Of a stretch of 64,000 bases of DNA, positions 43,036 to 52,837 are shown one piece after another. Below the pieces are notes generated by a model. That model searched no databases. It was not told where the DNA came from and was given only the letters and a program-made list of their open reading frames with translations. The first letter of the stretch is position 1, and each line of letters begins with the position of its first letter. The DNA is from Bacteroidaceae bacterium (GTDB lineage: Bacteria > Bacteroidota > Bacteroidia > Bacteroidales > Muribaculaceae). Location of the stretch: contig JAETNO010000006.1 of the NCBI GenBank assembly GCA_021768245.1, forward strand, positions 1 to 64,000, read 5' to 3'. Both the position numbers and the translations under genes were made by a program.

Positions 43036-43204
43036 TAAATCTTGATATTTTAACTGACGTTAACGAATATGGCTTCTTGCAGGTTCGGCGTGCTAATGGA
43101 TGTTAACGGGAAGGGTGCTTCCGGTGAACTTTAGCCCTGCGGAGGGCGTTTGCCTTCTATATAATTAATGTATAACTACAAAACTGTTTAAAACTCATTG
43201 TGCG

Positions 43205-43894
43205 ATGAAGAAGCTCATACTCCTGCGCCATGGCCAGAGCGCATGGAACCTTGAAAACCGTTTCACGGGGTGGACCGACGTCGAGCTATCCCCTCGTGGC
43301 AGGCAAGAGGCGCGTGAGGCGGGACGGCTGATAGCCGCAGCGGGCCTGAAACCGCGCTATTGTTTCACTTCCTACCTGCGCAGGGCCATACAGACCCTTG
43401 ATATCGCCCTCGACGCCATGGACCGCCTGTGGTTGCCCGTGGTGAAGGACTGGCATCTCAACGAGCGTCACTACGGAGCACTCCAGGGTCTCAACAAGGC
43501 CGACACGGCAGCGAAATACGGCGACGGGCAGGTGCACATCTGGCGCCGTAGCTACGATGTGGCTCCCCCCGCGCTGACTCCCGACGACGAGCGCTTTCCC
43601 GGCTCCGAAGAGCGGTATCTGTCCTTGGGCAAGGATTCGCTCCCATTGACGGAATCGCTGAAGGACACGGTGGAGCGTGTGCGTCCCTGCTGGGAGGAGC
43701 TGATAGCCCCTGCGCTGGCAGTCTATGACACCGTCTTTGTCGCGGCCCACGGCAACTCGCTGCGCGCCCTCGTGATGATGCTTCTCCACAAGAGCCCCGA
43801 GGAAATAGTAGGCGAGGAAATCCCTACGGGCGTACCGAGGGTGATGGAGCTGACCGACCGTCTCGAGGTCTCCTCCGACCGCTACCTGAAATAG
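43205..43894 (+). CDS. gpmA: 2,3-bisphosphoglycerate-dependent phosphoglycerate mutase
   Basis: 229 residues, histidine phosphatase fold. It interconverts 3- and 2-phosphoglycerate in glycolysis. The phosphohistidine motif LLRHGQSAWNLENRFTGW is at residues 5-22, the second His is in VAAHGNSLRAL, and ERHYGALQGLNK is the substrate loop with its Glu. Slightly shorter than the usual 248 residues. The stop codon is directly followed by copy T of the palindromic repeat, so its mRNA would carry that structure in its 3' end. Confidence 0.94.
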   Translation: MKKLILLRHGQSAWNLENRFTGWTDVELSPRGRQEAREAGRLIAAAGLKPRYCFTSYLRRAIQTLDIALDAMDRLWLPVVKDWHLNERHYGALQGLNKADTAAKYGDGQVHIWRRSYDVAPPALTPDDERFPGSEERYLSLGKDSLPLTESLKDTVERVRPCWEELIAPALAVYDTVFVAAHGNSLRALVMMLLHKSPEEIVGEEIPTGVPRVMELTDRLEVSSDRYLK

Positions 43895-43984
43895 GGGCGG
43901 ATTATCATTTATCATTTTTTGATAAAGTGATAATCCTATCATTTTTATCACCTCTGAGTGATAATGATAAATGATAAAAAACGG
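43895..43984. repeat. Palindromic iteron repeat (copy T) after gpmA
   Basis: TTATCATTTATCAT (43902-43915) pairs with ATGATAAATGATAA-type units at 43964-43977. Inside, GTGATAA (43927-43933) pairs with TTATCAC (43945-43951). It has the same TGATAA words and nested-hairpin layout as copies L and R but is more diverged and has no neighbouring ATPase gene. Confidence 0.6.
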
Positions 43985-43990
43985 GAAGTC

Positions 43991-44030
43991 AAAAAAAGAG
44001 GCCTGATTCGGAATGAATCAAGTCTCTTTT
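43991..44030 (-). terminator. Terminator of tRNA-His, possibly bidirectional with gpmA
   Basis: AAAGAGGCCTGATTC pairs with GAATCAAGTCTCTTT (14 of 15 positions). On the minus strand a run of seven Ts follows. It is positioned just downstream of tRNA-His on the minus strand. Confidence 0.7.
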
Positions 44031-44042
44031 ACTTTGATGGAG

Positions 44043-44117
<75 letters not shown>

Positions 44118-44136
44118 ATGTTTGGGTTTTGCGTTG

Positions 44137-44168
44137 CAAAGGTAAGACGTTTTTTTGAATCGACCAAG
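44137..44168 (-). promoter_or_regulatory. tRNA-His promoter
   Basis: On the minus strand CTTG (44165-44168), 20 nt, TACCTTTG (44137-44144), 20 nt upstream of the tRNA. The -10 box is the same as at the rpoD and tRNA-Gly promoters. Confidence 0.6.
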
Positions 44169-44238
44169 AAAATCATCAACTTTTTTTGTCGTGCAGCCTC
44201 TCGGATATCGGTAAAAAAGTCGTAAATTTGCAGTCAGT

Positions 44239-46026
44239 ATGAAGAATATCCGCAATTTCTGTATCATAGCCCATATCGACCACGGCAAGAGCACCCTTGC
44301 CGACCGTCTGCTTGAATATACCGACACCGTGGCTGCCAAGGACCTCCAGGCGCAGGTGCTCGACGACATGGACCTCGAACGCGAGCGTGGCATCACAATC
44401 AAGAGCCATGCAATCCAGATGAACTACAGGCTCGACGGCGAGGACTATGTGCTCAATCTCATCGACACTCCGGGCCACGTCGACTTCTCCTATGAAGTCT
44501 CCCGCTCGATAGCCGCCTGCGAGGGGGCCCTCCTCATTGTCGACGCCTCCCAGGGCATACAGGCCCAGACAATCTCCAACCTCTACATGGCGATTGACAA
44601 TAACCTCGAGATAATCCCGGTGATAAACAAGGTGGACCTCGACAGCGCGAAGCCCGACGAGGTAGAGGACCAGATTGTGGACCTTCTCGGCTGTGACCCC
44701 GACGAAATCATCCGTGCCAGCGGAAAGACCGGCATAGGGGTGCCCGAAATCCTCCGCGCGATAGTGGAGCGTATCCGCGCCCCGAAGGGTGACCCTCAGG
44801 CTCCGCTCCAGGCCCTGATTTTCGACTCGGTCTTCAATCCCTTCCGTGGCATCATAGCCTATTTCAAGATTGTCAACGGCACTATACGCAAGAACGACTT
44901 CGTCAAGTTCGTGGCTACGGGAAAGCAGTACAACGCCGACGAAATCGGGGTGCTCAAACTCGACATGCAGCCCTGCGCCGAGCTCTCCGCAGGCAATGTG
45001 GGCTACATCATCTCGGGCATAAAGACCTCCAAGGAGGTGAAGGTGGGCGACACCATCACCCATGTAAACACTCCCTGCAAGGAGGCGATTGACGGCTTCG
45101 AGGAAGTGAAGCCGATGGTGTTCGCCGGAGTCTACCCGATAGAGACCGAGGATTTCGAGAACCTCCGCGCCTCCCTCGAAAAGCTTCAGCTCAACGACGC
45201 CTCGCTCACCTTCCAGCCTGAATCGTCGATGGCCCTCGGCTTCGGCTTCCGATGCGGCTTCCTCGGCCTGCTCCATATGGAAATCATCCAGGAGCGGCTC
45301 GGCAGGGAATTCGACATGGACGTGATTACAACCGTCCCCAACGTGTCCTACCGCGTGTTCGACAAGCACGGCACCATGACCGAGGTTCACAATCCCTCCG
45401 GTCTTCCCGAGCCTACGCTCATCGACCATATCGAAGAGCCCTACATACGCGCGTCAATCATCACCGCCGCCGACTATATAGGCCCCATCATGACGCTCTG
45501 CCTTGCCAAGCGCGGGGAGCTCGTGAAACAGGAATACATCTCGGGCAACCGCATGGAGCTTATCTTCGATATGCCTCTCGGGGAAATCGTCATTGACTTC
45601 TACGACAAGCTCAAGAGCATCTCCAAAGGCTATGCCTCCTTCGACTACCATATCCACGACTTCCGTGAGTCGAAGCTCGTCAAGCTCGACATACTCCTCA
45701 ACGGCGAGAGCGTCGACGCCCTCTCGACCCTCACCCATGTCGACAACGCCGTCACTTTCGGACGCCGCATGTGTGAGAAGCTCAAGGAGCTGATACCGCG
45801 TCAGCAGTTCGACATCGCTATTCAGGCAGCCATAGGAGCGAAAATTATCGCCCGCGAGACCATCAAGGCCGTGCGCAAGGACGTGACCGCAAAATGCTAC
45901 GGCGGCGACATCTCCCGAAAGCGCAAACTCCTCGAGAAGCAGAAAAAAGGCAAGAAGCGCATGAAGCAGATAGGCTCCGTAGAAGTCCCGCAGAAAGCCT
46001 TCCTCGCCGTGCTCAAACTCGACTGA
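44239..46026 (+). CDS. lepA: Elongation factor 4 (LepA)
   Basis: 595 residues, a ribosome-bound translational GTPase. G1 motif IAHIDHGKSTLADRLLE near the start, DTPGHVDF (G3) and NKVD (G4). The LepA-specific C-terminal domain is present (ASFDYHIHDFRESKLVKLDILLNGESVDAL, then RQQFDIAIQAAIGAKIIARET). Normal length. A -10 box TAAATTTG lies at 44223-44230, 9 nt upstream of the ATG, which would mean a very short leader. Confidence 0.97.
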   Translation: MKNIRNFCIIAHIDHGKSTLADRLLEYTDTVAAKDLQAQVLDDMDLERERGITIKSHAIQMNYRLDGEDYVLNLIDTPGHVDFSYEVSRSIAACEGALLIVDASQGIQAQTISNLYMAIDNNLEIIPVINKVDLDSAKPDEVEDQIVDLLGCDPDEIIRASGKTGIGVPEILRAIVERIRAPKGDPQAPLQALIFDSVFNPFRGIIAYFKIVNGTIRKNDFVKFVATGKQYNADEIGVLKLDMQPCAELSAGNVGYIISGIKTSKEVKVGDTITHVNTPCKEAIDGFEEVKPMVFAGVYPIETEDFENLRASLEKLQLNDASLTFQPESSMALGFGFRCGFLGLLHMEIIQERLGREFDMDVITTVPNVSYRVFDKHGTMTEVHNPSGLPEPTLIDHIEEPYIRASIITAADYIGPIMTLCLAKRGELVKQEYISGNRMELIFDMPLGEIVIDFYDKLKSISKGYASFDYHIHDFRESKLVKLDILLNGESVDALSTLTHVDNAVTFGRRMCEKLKELIPRQQFDIAIQAAIGAKIIARETIKAVRKDVTAKCYGGDISRKRKLLEKQKKGKKRMKQIGSVEVPQKAFLAVLKLD

Positions 46027-46073
46027 GCCGATTCCTGAATCCCACGCCGCACTATAGTAACCGCCCACACCGC

Positions 46074-47807
46074 ATGAAGACACATATCCGGAACCTTATC
46101 CTCCTGCTGGCAATGCTTATTGCAATGCCGGAGTATATGTGTGCCGCTGCGGAAGGCTCCGTTGACACGATAAAGAAGTATCTCAATGCGCTTGAAGAGA
46201 ATCCCAACGACCGCGCCGTGCTGAAGACTGTGGCTTTCTACTATATGAACATCGGCGACAGTGAAAAGACTAAGTTTTATGCCCGACGCCTGCTCGATCT
46301 CGCGCGCAGTACCGGCGACCGCGACTTCAGTGAGCTATATGGCCGCATAGCCCTCGGCTCCGCTTTACTCGACGAAGACCATGACGGGTGTTTCCGTCAG
46401 TTTGAAAGCGCGAGGGCAATCGCTGAGGACACCGGCAACCACGATGCCATGCTCTCTGTCAACAACGGCTTCGGAATGTACTATCTGCTTGTGCAGAACG
46501 ATGTCTACACGGCCACTACCTATTATTATAGGGCTCTCGAAGATGCCAAGGCTATAGATGACAACCGTCGCTACGGCATAATCCTGTCAAATCTTGCCGG
46601 AGCATATCTTGCGATGGAGGATGCTTCCGGGCAGAAACTCGCTGAGCAGTCTCATGAAATTGCCTTGAAACGCGGAGAACCGATTCCGCTCTACTATGCC
46701 AAATACACCCTTGCCCATTTCTATCTGCTTACCGACAGTCTCGATGCTGCGGCGAGGCTTGTTGACGAGACTGAAAAGCTCTACCGTGACGGAGGCTTCG
46801 GTGACGAGCCAAACCTTTATCTCATAAGGGGTGAGCTCGCTGAAAAAAGGGGTGATATACGGGAAGCATACCGCAACTATGCGATGGCAATGGAGAATTT
46901 CAGCGATTCCGACCCGTCGCAGGTCACAGCCACCTATATTTCCTATGCCCGCCTGCTAAGAAAAGATCATAGGACAGCCTCGGCGATAAAAGTGCTTGAA
47001 TACGGCCTTAACAACACCGCAAGCGAGATGAGAATCCACACACCGGAACTCCTTCGAGAACTCGTCTACAGCTACCGCGATGCCGGTGATATGAACAAGG
47101 CCCTTGACTACAGCCTCAGCTATCAGCAATATCAGGACAGCGTCTTCCGCCTCAGTCGCGAGCGTGCCCTTCATGAAAACAGAATCCGTCATGAGGTCTA
47201 TGCCAACGAACGCATGATTGATGAGCAGCGGCTCGAGCTCGTGCGTGACCGCTATAAGATTGCGGTGCTCGTGATATGTGTGATAGCCGTTCTCGGACTC
47301 CTGCTGCTTACCTACTCCAATTACAGGAAAAAAGACAGGCTCTATCGGGCGATTGTCACTCAGAACAGCGAGTGCATCAAACGTGAGCAGCTCCTGCTCG
47401 AACAGATTGAGAGGACACGTAAATCGCGGGAGACCGCATCGGCCCCGCCGTTGCCGACCGACAAGGCTGCCGACCTGATGGCGGGCTTCACCTCGCTCAT
47501 GATGGAACGCAAACTTTTCTGTGACCCTTCGATAACGGTAGGCACCGTCGCCGAACTCCTCGGCTCAAACCGCACCTATCTTTCGAAAGCCATAAACGAA
47601 TCAACCGGTAAGACTTTCACCCAGCTTGTCAATGAATACCGTATCCGCGAGGCCGTGGCCCTTATTTCCGACCTTGAAGCCAACCTTCCGCTGAAACAGA
47701 TATGTTTCGACGTGGGTTTCCAGTCGCTGTCCACGTTCTATTCTTCATTTCAGGCAGCCACAGGTATGACCCCTGCCAGATATCGCGCCCAGATTGGAAA
47801 CATGTAG
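46074..47807 (+). CDS. Membrane TPR regulator with AraC-type DNA-binding domain
   Basis: 577 residues from MKTHIRNLILLLAMLIAMPEY, which is a signal peptide; an upstream frame extension to 45894 lies inside lepA and is rejected. Residues 30-390 hold TPR-like helical repeats outside the membrane, one transmembrane helix follows (IAVLVICVIAVLGLLLLTYSNY), then a short coiled segment and an AraC HTH pair (VAELLGSNRTYLSKAINES, ICFDVGFQSLSTFYSSF). Such sensors bind a periplasmic signal and activate a neighbouring SusC/SusD locus, here just downstream. Confidence 0.88.
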   Translation: MKTHIRNLILLLAMLIAMPEYMCAAAEGSVDTIKKYLNALEENPNDRAVLKTVAFYYMNIGDSEKTKFYARRLLDLARSTGDRDFSELYGRIALGSALLDEDHDGCFRQFESARAIAEDTGNHDAMLSVNNGFGMYYLLVQNDVYTATTYYYRALEDAKAIDDNRRYGIILSNLAGAYLAMEDASGQKLAEQSHEIALKRGEPIPLYYAKYTLAHFYLLTDSLDAAARLVDETEKLYRDGGFGDEPNLYLIRGELAEKRGDIREAYRNYAMAMENFSDSDPSQVTATYISYARLLRKDHRTASAIKVLEYGLNNTASEMRIHTPELLRELVYSYRDAGDMNKALDYSLSYQQYQDSVFRLSRERALHENRIRHEVYANERMIDEQRLELVRDRYKIAVLVICVIAVLGLLLLTYSNYRKKDRLYRAIVTQNSECIKREQLLLEQIERTRKSRETASAPPLPTDKAADLMAGFTSLMMERKLFCDPSITVGTVAELLGSNRTYLSKAINESTGKTFTQLVNEYRIREAVALISDLEANLPLKQICFDVGFQSLSTFYSSFQAATGMTPARYRAQIGNM

Positions 47808-47915
47808 GCGTCCCTTCTCTGTCCTCAAGATGTAGTTAAATCCTTTTATAATTTTAGCCATTGAGGTTAAAAACGCTTCCTCTCTCTGCAATTTTACGTT
47901 TCCGAAAAGATTGAA

Positions 47916-47947
47916 TTTGTGATTTATATATGCTGAAGGTATATTTG
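47916..47947 (+). promoter_or_regulatory. Promoter of the TlpA-SusC-SusD operon
   Basis: TTTG (47916-47919), 20 nt, TATATTTG (47940-47947), full consensus match. The expected start near 47954 rules out the ATG at 47930 and supports the start at 47969. Confidence 0.7.
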
Positions 47948-47968
47948 CGACATAAATCACATTGTGCT

Positions 47969-49354
47969 ATGGTAACTAAATATGCCCGTAGGTTTTTAAC
48001 CTTATTATCCTTATCTCTGATTCAGTTCCCAACGCTTGCCACAGAAAAGACTCACTTGATTGAAGGCACCATTGACGTCAGTGAGCCAACCGAAGTGGCC
48101 ATAGTCTTTGACTGCGATGGAGACCAGTATGTGACCACCCTTACCACAGATGCCGCCGGAAGATTCATCTACGACCACAAACTCCCGTGTGGAGAGACAG
48201 ATGTGCTCATCTTTGTCGCCGGTACAGCCTATGGGGCATATGTCAGTGAGGGCTCGACTACTGTAATTGATATCAAGGGGGACGCTGCAGCCTTCTCGGG
48301 CGACAATACTGATGAAAGCCGCTTCTACAATGCATATCAGCGCGCTTTCTATCCGATGCAGTATAAACCGTCCCCGGATGTCCCTTTTGTCTATGACGAT
48401 TATAAGAAGAAACTCGACAACGGACGTCGCGGAGCCCTCGAAGCGGCAGCCTCGCTCAGCGGGAAGAAATTGGACAGGGCCACACGCCTCGTAAACGCCT
48501 ACTACGACAACACCCATATCATGCTTCTTGGCATGCAGGCCTCCTATAATCAGGCTGACTCCTCGGCTGTCATAGACAGAATTATAGCTGCTATCGACCC
48601 TGATGCAGACGAATCCAGGCTCACCGGGCTTATAAACCATTGGTATAACCGTGCTGACATTCACCGAAATTCGAAAGCGAAAGATATGCCTTCATACTTC
48701 AAGGAACAGTATGCCGCAATCGACAGTGCCCTTGTCAACGAAGGTAACAAAAAAAGTCTTTACTACACTCTCGGCTCAATGTTCATGATGTACCAGCCTT
48801 CCGATGCTGACATTGCTGACTTCTATGCGGCGGTAGAGCCACAGCTGGCCAAAGCGCCTATGGTGAAGCAGCGCCTTGAGGAAATCCGTCAAAGCATGGC
48901 TGTGAAAGTCAAGGACGGGGATTCTGTGCCGACCGACCCTGTGTTAATCTCTCCAGAAGGAACGAAATCTCGCCTGTCTGACATCCTTGCTCAAGGCAAG
49001 ATTGTCTACATTGATATTTGGGCTACATGGTGTGGGCCGTGTTGCCGTGAGATTCCTTTTATGGAAAAGCTTGTGGAACGTTTCAACGGCAACGACGGAA
49101 TCCTCTTCGTCAGCATCTCGCGCGATGACAATCGCAACGCATGGCTGAAAAAGCTTGAACGCGACAATCCTTCGTGGCCTCAATATATATTTGACAAGGC
49201 CACAGGCGACGAATTCATGGATGCCATGTCGATTAATGGAATCCCGCGTTTCCTGCTAATCGACCGTGATGGACGGTTTATAAAGACTGATGCCCAGCGT
49301 CCCTCTGACTCGGAAATCGATTCGATTCTGGATTCAGCTATAGCGAAAAAATAG
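47969..49354 (+). CDS. TlpA-like thioredoxin-domain protein
   Basis: 461 residues from ATG 47969. Signal peptide RRFLTLLSLSLIQFPTLA. An N-terminal beta domain (residues 28-110) of the DUF4369 type and a helical middle are followed by the thioredoxin domain from about residue 325, with the redox motif WATWCGPC near residue 355. The cis-Pro is in INGIPRFLLIDRDG. It probably acts as a periplasmic thiol oxidoreductase. It sits first in a SusC/SusD operon, which hints that the imported ligand or its receptor needs disulphide handling. Confidence 0.87.
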   Translation: MVTKYARRFLTLLSLSLIQFPTLATEKTHLIEGTIDVSEPTEVAIVFDCDGDQYVTTLTTDAAGRFIYDHKLPCGETDVLIFVAGTAYGAYVSEGSTTVIDIKGDAAAFSGDNTDESRFYNAYQRAFYPMQYKPSPDVPFVYDDYKKKLDNGRRGALEAAASLSGKKLDRATRLVNAYYDNTHIMLLGMQASYNQADSSAVIDRIIAAIDPDADESRLTGLINHWYNRADIHRNSKAKDMPSYFKEQYAAIDSALVNEGNKKSLYYTLGSMFMMYQPSDADIADFYAAVEPQLAKAPMVKQRLEEIRQSMAVKVKDGDSVPTDPVLISPEGTKSRLSDILAQGKIVYIDIWATWCGPCCREIPFMEKLVERFNGNDGILFVSISRDDNRNAWLKKLERDNPSWPQYIFDKATGDEFMDAMSINGIPRFLLIDRDGRFIKTDAQRPSDSEIDSILDSAIAKK

Positions 49355-49383
49355 TTAATGGATTTATAAAAACCGATTATCAC

Positions 49384-52300
49384 ATGAACAGACTGATTCT
49401 TTATCTTTTGACAGTCGCTCTGCCCCTGTTTGTGCCGGCGATGATTTTCGCCCAGTCGAAGGGCGGCTCAACTGTAAGCAACGCAATCTCCAAGATTGAT
49501 AAAAAGAATGTGACAGGAACCGTGCTTGACGAAAACGGAGATCCCCTCCCGGGTGCTTCCGTAATGATTGAAGGTACCTCCGAAGGCACGGCGACCGATG
49601 CCGACGGCAATTTCTCATTACTCGTACACAAGCCCGGAACCACTCTCGTGGTTTCTTATGTTGGAATGGAGACATCCAGGATTAAGGTTGAAAAAAGTCC
49701 TGCCTATCTCCAGATTAAACTGTCGCCTTCGAAAAACATGATGGACGAGATAGTCGTGACCGGCTATCAGAACATCAAGCGCAGTGAAGCGACCGGCTCT
49801 TATCAGGTCCTGACCTCGGCAGACCTCGACAAGCGCAGTGTCAGTGACCTCAGCAGCAATCTTGAAGGCAAGATTCCGGGGCTTGTGAAGAGTGTGAAGA
49901 AATCGAGCAAGGATGAAGATGCCTTTACTATCCGTGGCGTCGGCACCTTTGAGTCCGCCACAGCACCCCTTGTGGTAGTCGACGGTCTTCCGATTGACGG
50001 AGGCATGTCCACTGTTAACCCTTATGATATAGAGAACATCACAGTCCTGAAAGATGCCGCAGCCGCTTCTATCTACGGTGCGAGAGCGTCGAACGGCGTG
50101 ATAGTCATAACGACCAAACGTGCCAGGGACAACCGTCTGTCCATTGATTTCAATGCTGACCTTACCGTAAGTGAGAAACAGGACTATAGCAACATGCAGT
50201 GGGCTAATGCCGCACAGATGATTGAACTTGAAAAATACAATTTCAAGGCGATGCTCGACGAGCCTAATCACGTTAATCTCACGAATATCCTTCAGACATG
50301 GCAGGATGGCCGTGTCAGTGGCATTTCACCTGTGATGCGTCAGATGCTCGCGAATTATACGGGAGCCATAAGCGACGACGAACTCAATTCTACGCTTGAC
50401 AAATGGAGCCGTAATGACTACAGGAAGGAATATCAGGAAGTTCACGACCGCTCTCAGGTGCTCCAGCAATACAACCTTGCCCTGCGCTCTCAGGGGAAGC
50501 TTATCAGCTCGAGCCTCGTCCTTAACTATTCCACCGACAATATGGGGATTCAGAATGAAAATTCCAATTCCCTCACGTTCAAATATCGTGGCGATATAAA
50601 AGCTGCCAAATGGCTTGACGTGTCTCTTGGCATAAACGTGCTTAACACCCGGACGAAGATTCATGAATTCGGGACTTCCGGTTATGGCGGCATAAATTCG
50701 TTCCTCCCTTATCAGAGCATGTATAACGATGATGGCTCGCTTGCCCGCATGGAAGCGGAAGTATATCCCGGGCTTGCGGCTTTCGAGAATCCTGACCTTG
50801 AGCTCAAGGACTGTTCTTTCAACCTTGTCGAGGAGATGAACCGCAATTTCAACAAGCGCCGCTACACCAACACGCGTGCTTACGTGCACACTAATTTTAA
50901 GCTTCTTCCGGGATGGACTGCCTCAGCGCAATTTCAGTATGAAGACATATTCTCGACTTCGAGGACTCACTTTGAAGCAGATTCCTACATGATGCGCAGG
51001 CTTTACAGCACTTATACCACAGGCGGAACTACAGGTGTATGGGTCGACGACCCGGACTTTGACCTGATGGACCTCTTCATGCATCCTGAGAATTATCCTG
51101 AGGACCAGTGGTTCCATCTAAATCAGAAATATGAGGTGCAGCATCTCCCGACGGTGCATCATGTCCCCGACGGAGGATGTCTCTCAACCAACACCTCGGA
51201 GAGCAAATATTATACTTTCAGAGCTCAGACTAACTACAACCGCACTTTCGGCCGCCATTCAATCGACGCTCTCGCCGGCTTCGAATTCAGGGAGAATCGT
51301 TCCAATGGCAATGCCGATGTCTACTACGGTTATGAGAACCGTGGACAGTCAAATAAGAATATGGCTATGGACTGGGAATATCTCAATAATCCCGTCAATG
51401 GTGTTTTCGGTGATAATGTCCTCGCTCAGGGCATGGCTGGCAGCCTCGGATATTTCGGCACATGGGATATGCTCCATCGCTTCTACTCCCTCTACATGAC
51501 AGGCAACTATGTCTATGCCGACCGCTATTCCGTCTCTGGTAGCTATCGTGTTGACAAAACCGACCTGTTCGGTACCGACCCTAAATTCCGTGGCCGTCCT
51601 TTGTGGTCAGTTGGAGCAAGCTGGAATGCCCATAACGAATCCTTACTCCGTGACTATAAATGGTTAAATGCTCTGAAACTCCGTGCGAGCTATGGACTTA
51701 CAGGCAATATAAACTCCGACATCAAGTCAGTCCTCGTTGCTTCGATTAAGAATAATCCACTGACAAACCAATATATGATGGGTGACCTGATATCTCCTCC
51801 TAACGACCAGTTACGTTGGGAGAAGACCGCAACTTGGAACTTTGGTGTCGATTTTGCTTTCCTCGGTTACCGTCTCAACGGCTCTCTCGATTATTACCAT
51901 AAGAAAGGCACCGACCTTTTGACCTACAATGACCTTGACCGAACCTCCGGATGGGAAGGGCTTACTCTTAACAGTGGGAACATGGTGAACCACGGTATCG
52001 AACTTCAGCTCGACGGGCGTATACTCCAGCCTTCAAGCCGCTCTGACCTTGGTATAAGTCTTGGATTCAACATTGCCTACAATAAGAATAAGGTCACTAA
52101 AGTGTCCTCCTTCGCAAGCAGCGGGGCCGAATACCTTGGCTTCTCCTTGAAAGAGGGCTATCCTTTAAATTCGATTTTCTCCTATGATTATGTCGGTCTT
52201 GTAGAGAAAAACGGACAATATGTCAATGCTTGGCGTGACCATAACGGAGAGGTTCACGATACCCCGATTTCCGACACCGAGGCATTTAAGCAGGAAGATG

Positions 52301-52824
52301 CAATCTACTGTGGAACGGCGACTCCTAAGGTTGTGGGGGCCTTCACCCCTGAGATAACATGGCATGGATTCACGTTATCAGCCATGTTCAATTTCTATGC
52401 CGGGCATATGATGCGCATAGGCACTAACGAATGGTATACGGGTGGTAATGCGGGAGGTTATGCAGTGACATTCGGCGACGGTGCGGTTCCTGCCGCAGCC
52501 CTCAATTATTGGCGTGGAGACCGTTCTGTGCCCGGCAATGGCATTGCCTCTGACAATTATACGCTTAGCTATGCTTCCTATCGGAATGACAATGTCGTTC
52601 ATGCCGACTACTTGAAGTTACGCAATATAGTTCTAAGCTATAATTTTGACCGTAAATTATGCCGTCACATAGGGCTGAAAGATTTGCGTCTGCGTTTTCA
52701 GGTAAACAATCTGTGTACATGGGCGCGCAATTCCCATGGCATAGACCCTGAAGCATGGAGCGGCGGGGCCCCGCGCCTCAAGACTCCTCGCAGCTATACT
52801 ATGAGCCTGTTCTTTAACCTCTAA
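49384..52824 (+). CDS. SusC/RagA family TonB-linked outer-membrane protein
   Basis: 1146 residues. Signal peptide at the start (LYLLTVALPLFVPAMIFAQ). A CarboxypepD-type regulatory domain (VTGTVLDENGDPLPGASVMI, residues 42-120) precedes the TonB plug (DEIVVTGYQNIKRSEATGSY, VVVDGLPIDGG, ITVLKDAAAASIYGARASNGVI) and the long barrel ending TMSLFFNL. With its SusD partner it forms a lidded importer for oligosaccharides or peptides. No glycoside hydrolase gene is nearby, so the ligand cannot be guessed. Confidence 0.95.
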   Translation: MNRLILYLLTVALPLFVPAMIFAQSKGGSTVSNAISKIDKKNVTGTVLDENGDPLPGASVMIEGTSEGTATDADGNFSLLVHKPGTTLVVSYVGMETSRIKVEKSPAYLQIKLSPSKNMMDEIVVTGYQNIKRSEATGSYQVLTSADLDKRSVSDLSSNLEGKIPGLVKSVKKSSKDEDAFTIRGVGTFESATAPLVVVDGLPIDGGMSTVNPYDIENITVLKDAAAASIYGARASNGVIVITTKRARDNRLSIDFNADLTVSEKQDYSNMQWANAAQMIELEKYNFKAMLDEPNHVNLTNILQTWQDGRVSGISPVMRQMLANYTGAISDDELNSTLDKWSRNDYRKEYQEVHDRSQVLQQYNLALRSQGKLISSSLVLNYSTDNMGIQNENSNSLTFKYRGDIKAAKWLDVSLGINVLNTRTKIHEFGTSGYGGINSFLPYQSMYNDDGSLARMEAEVYPGLAAFENPDLELKDCSFNLVEEMNRNFNKRRYTNTRAYVHTNFKLLPGWTASAQFQYEDIFSTSRTHFEADSYMMRRLYSTYTTGGTTGVWVDDPDFDLMDLFMHPENYPEDQWFHLNQKYEVQHLPTVHHVPDGGCLSTNTSESKYYTFRAQTNYNRTFGRHSIDALAGFEFRENRSNGNADVYYGYENRGQSNKNMAMDWEYLNNPVNGVFGDNVLAQGMAGSLGYFGTWDMLHRFYSLYMTGNYVYADRYSVSGSYRVDKTDLFGTDPKFRGRPLWSVGASWNAHNESLLRDYKWLNALKLRASYGLTGNINSDIKSVLVASIKNNPLTNQYMMGDLISPPNDQLRWEKTATWNFGVDFAFLGYRLNGSLDYYHKKGTDLLTYNDLDRTSGWEGLTLNSGNMVNHGIELQLDGRILQPSSRSDLGISLGFNIAYNKNKVTKVSSFASSGAEYLGFSLKEGYPLNSIFSYDYVGLVEKNGQYVNAWRDHNGEVHDTPISDTEAFKQEDAIYCGTATPKVVGAFTPEITWHGFTLSAMFNFYAGHMMRIGTNEWYTGGNAGGYAVTFGDGAVPAAALNYWRGDRSVPGNGIASDNYTLSYASYRNDNVVHADYLKLRNIVLSYNFDRKLCRHIGLKDLRLRFQVNNLCTWARNSHGIDPEAWSGGAPRLKTPRSYTMSLFFNL

Positions 52825-52837
52825 TGATTCTGAAGAA

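Noticed and set aside
42622..43106. Short open frames across the tRNA-Leu and tRNA-Gly genes
   Set aside because: They are translations of tRNA sequence (typical MRFELTQPYGH and GLEPATPTLARLC products).
44176..45429. Long minus-strand open frame (417 codons) opposite lepA
   Set aside because: It lies fully antisense to the lepA GTPase domain, and its product is a low-complexity mirror of the codon bias.
45894..46073. N-terminal extension of the TPR-AraC regulator into lepA
   Set aside because: The extension lies inside lepA in another frame and is Arg-rich; a proper signal peptide begins at 46074.
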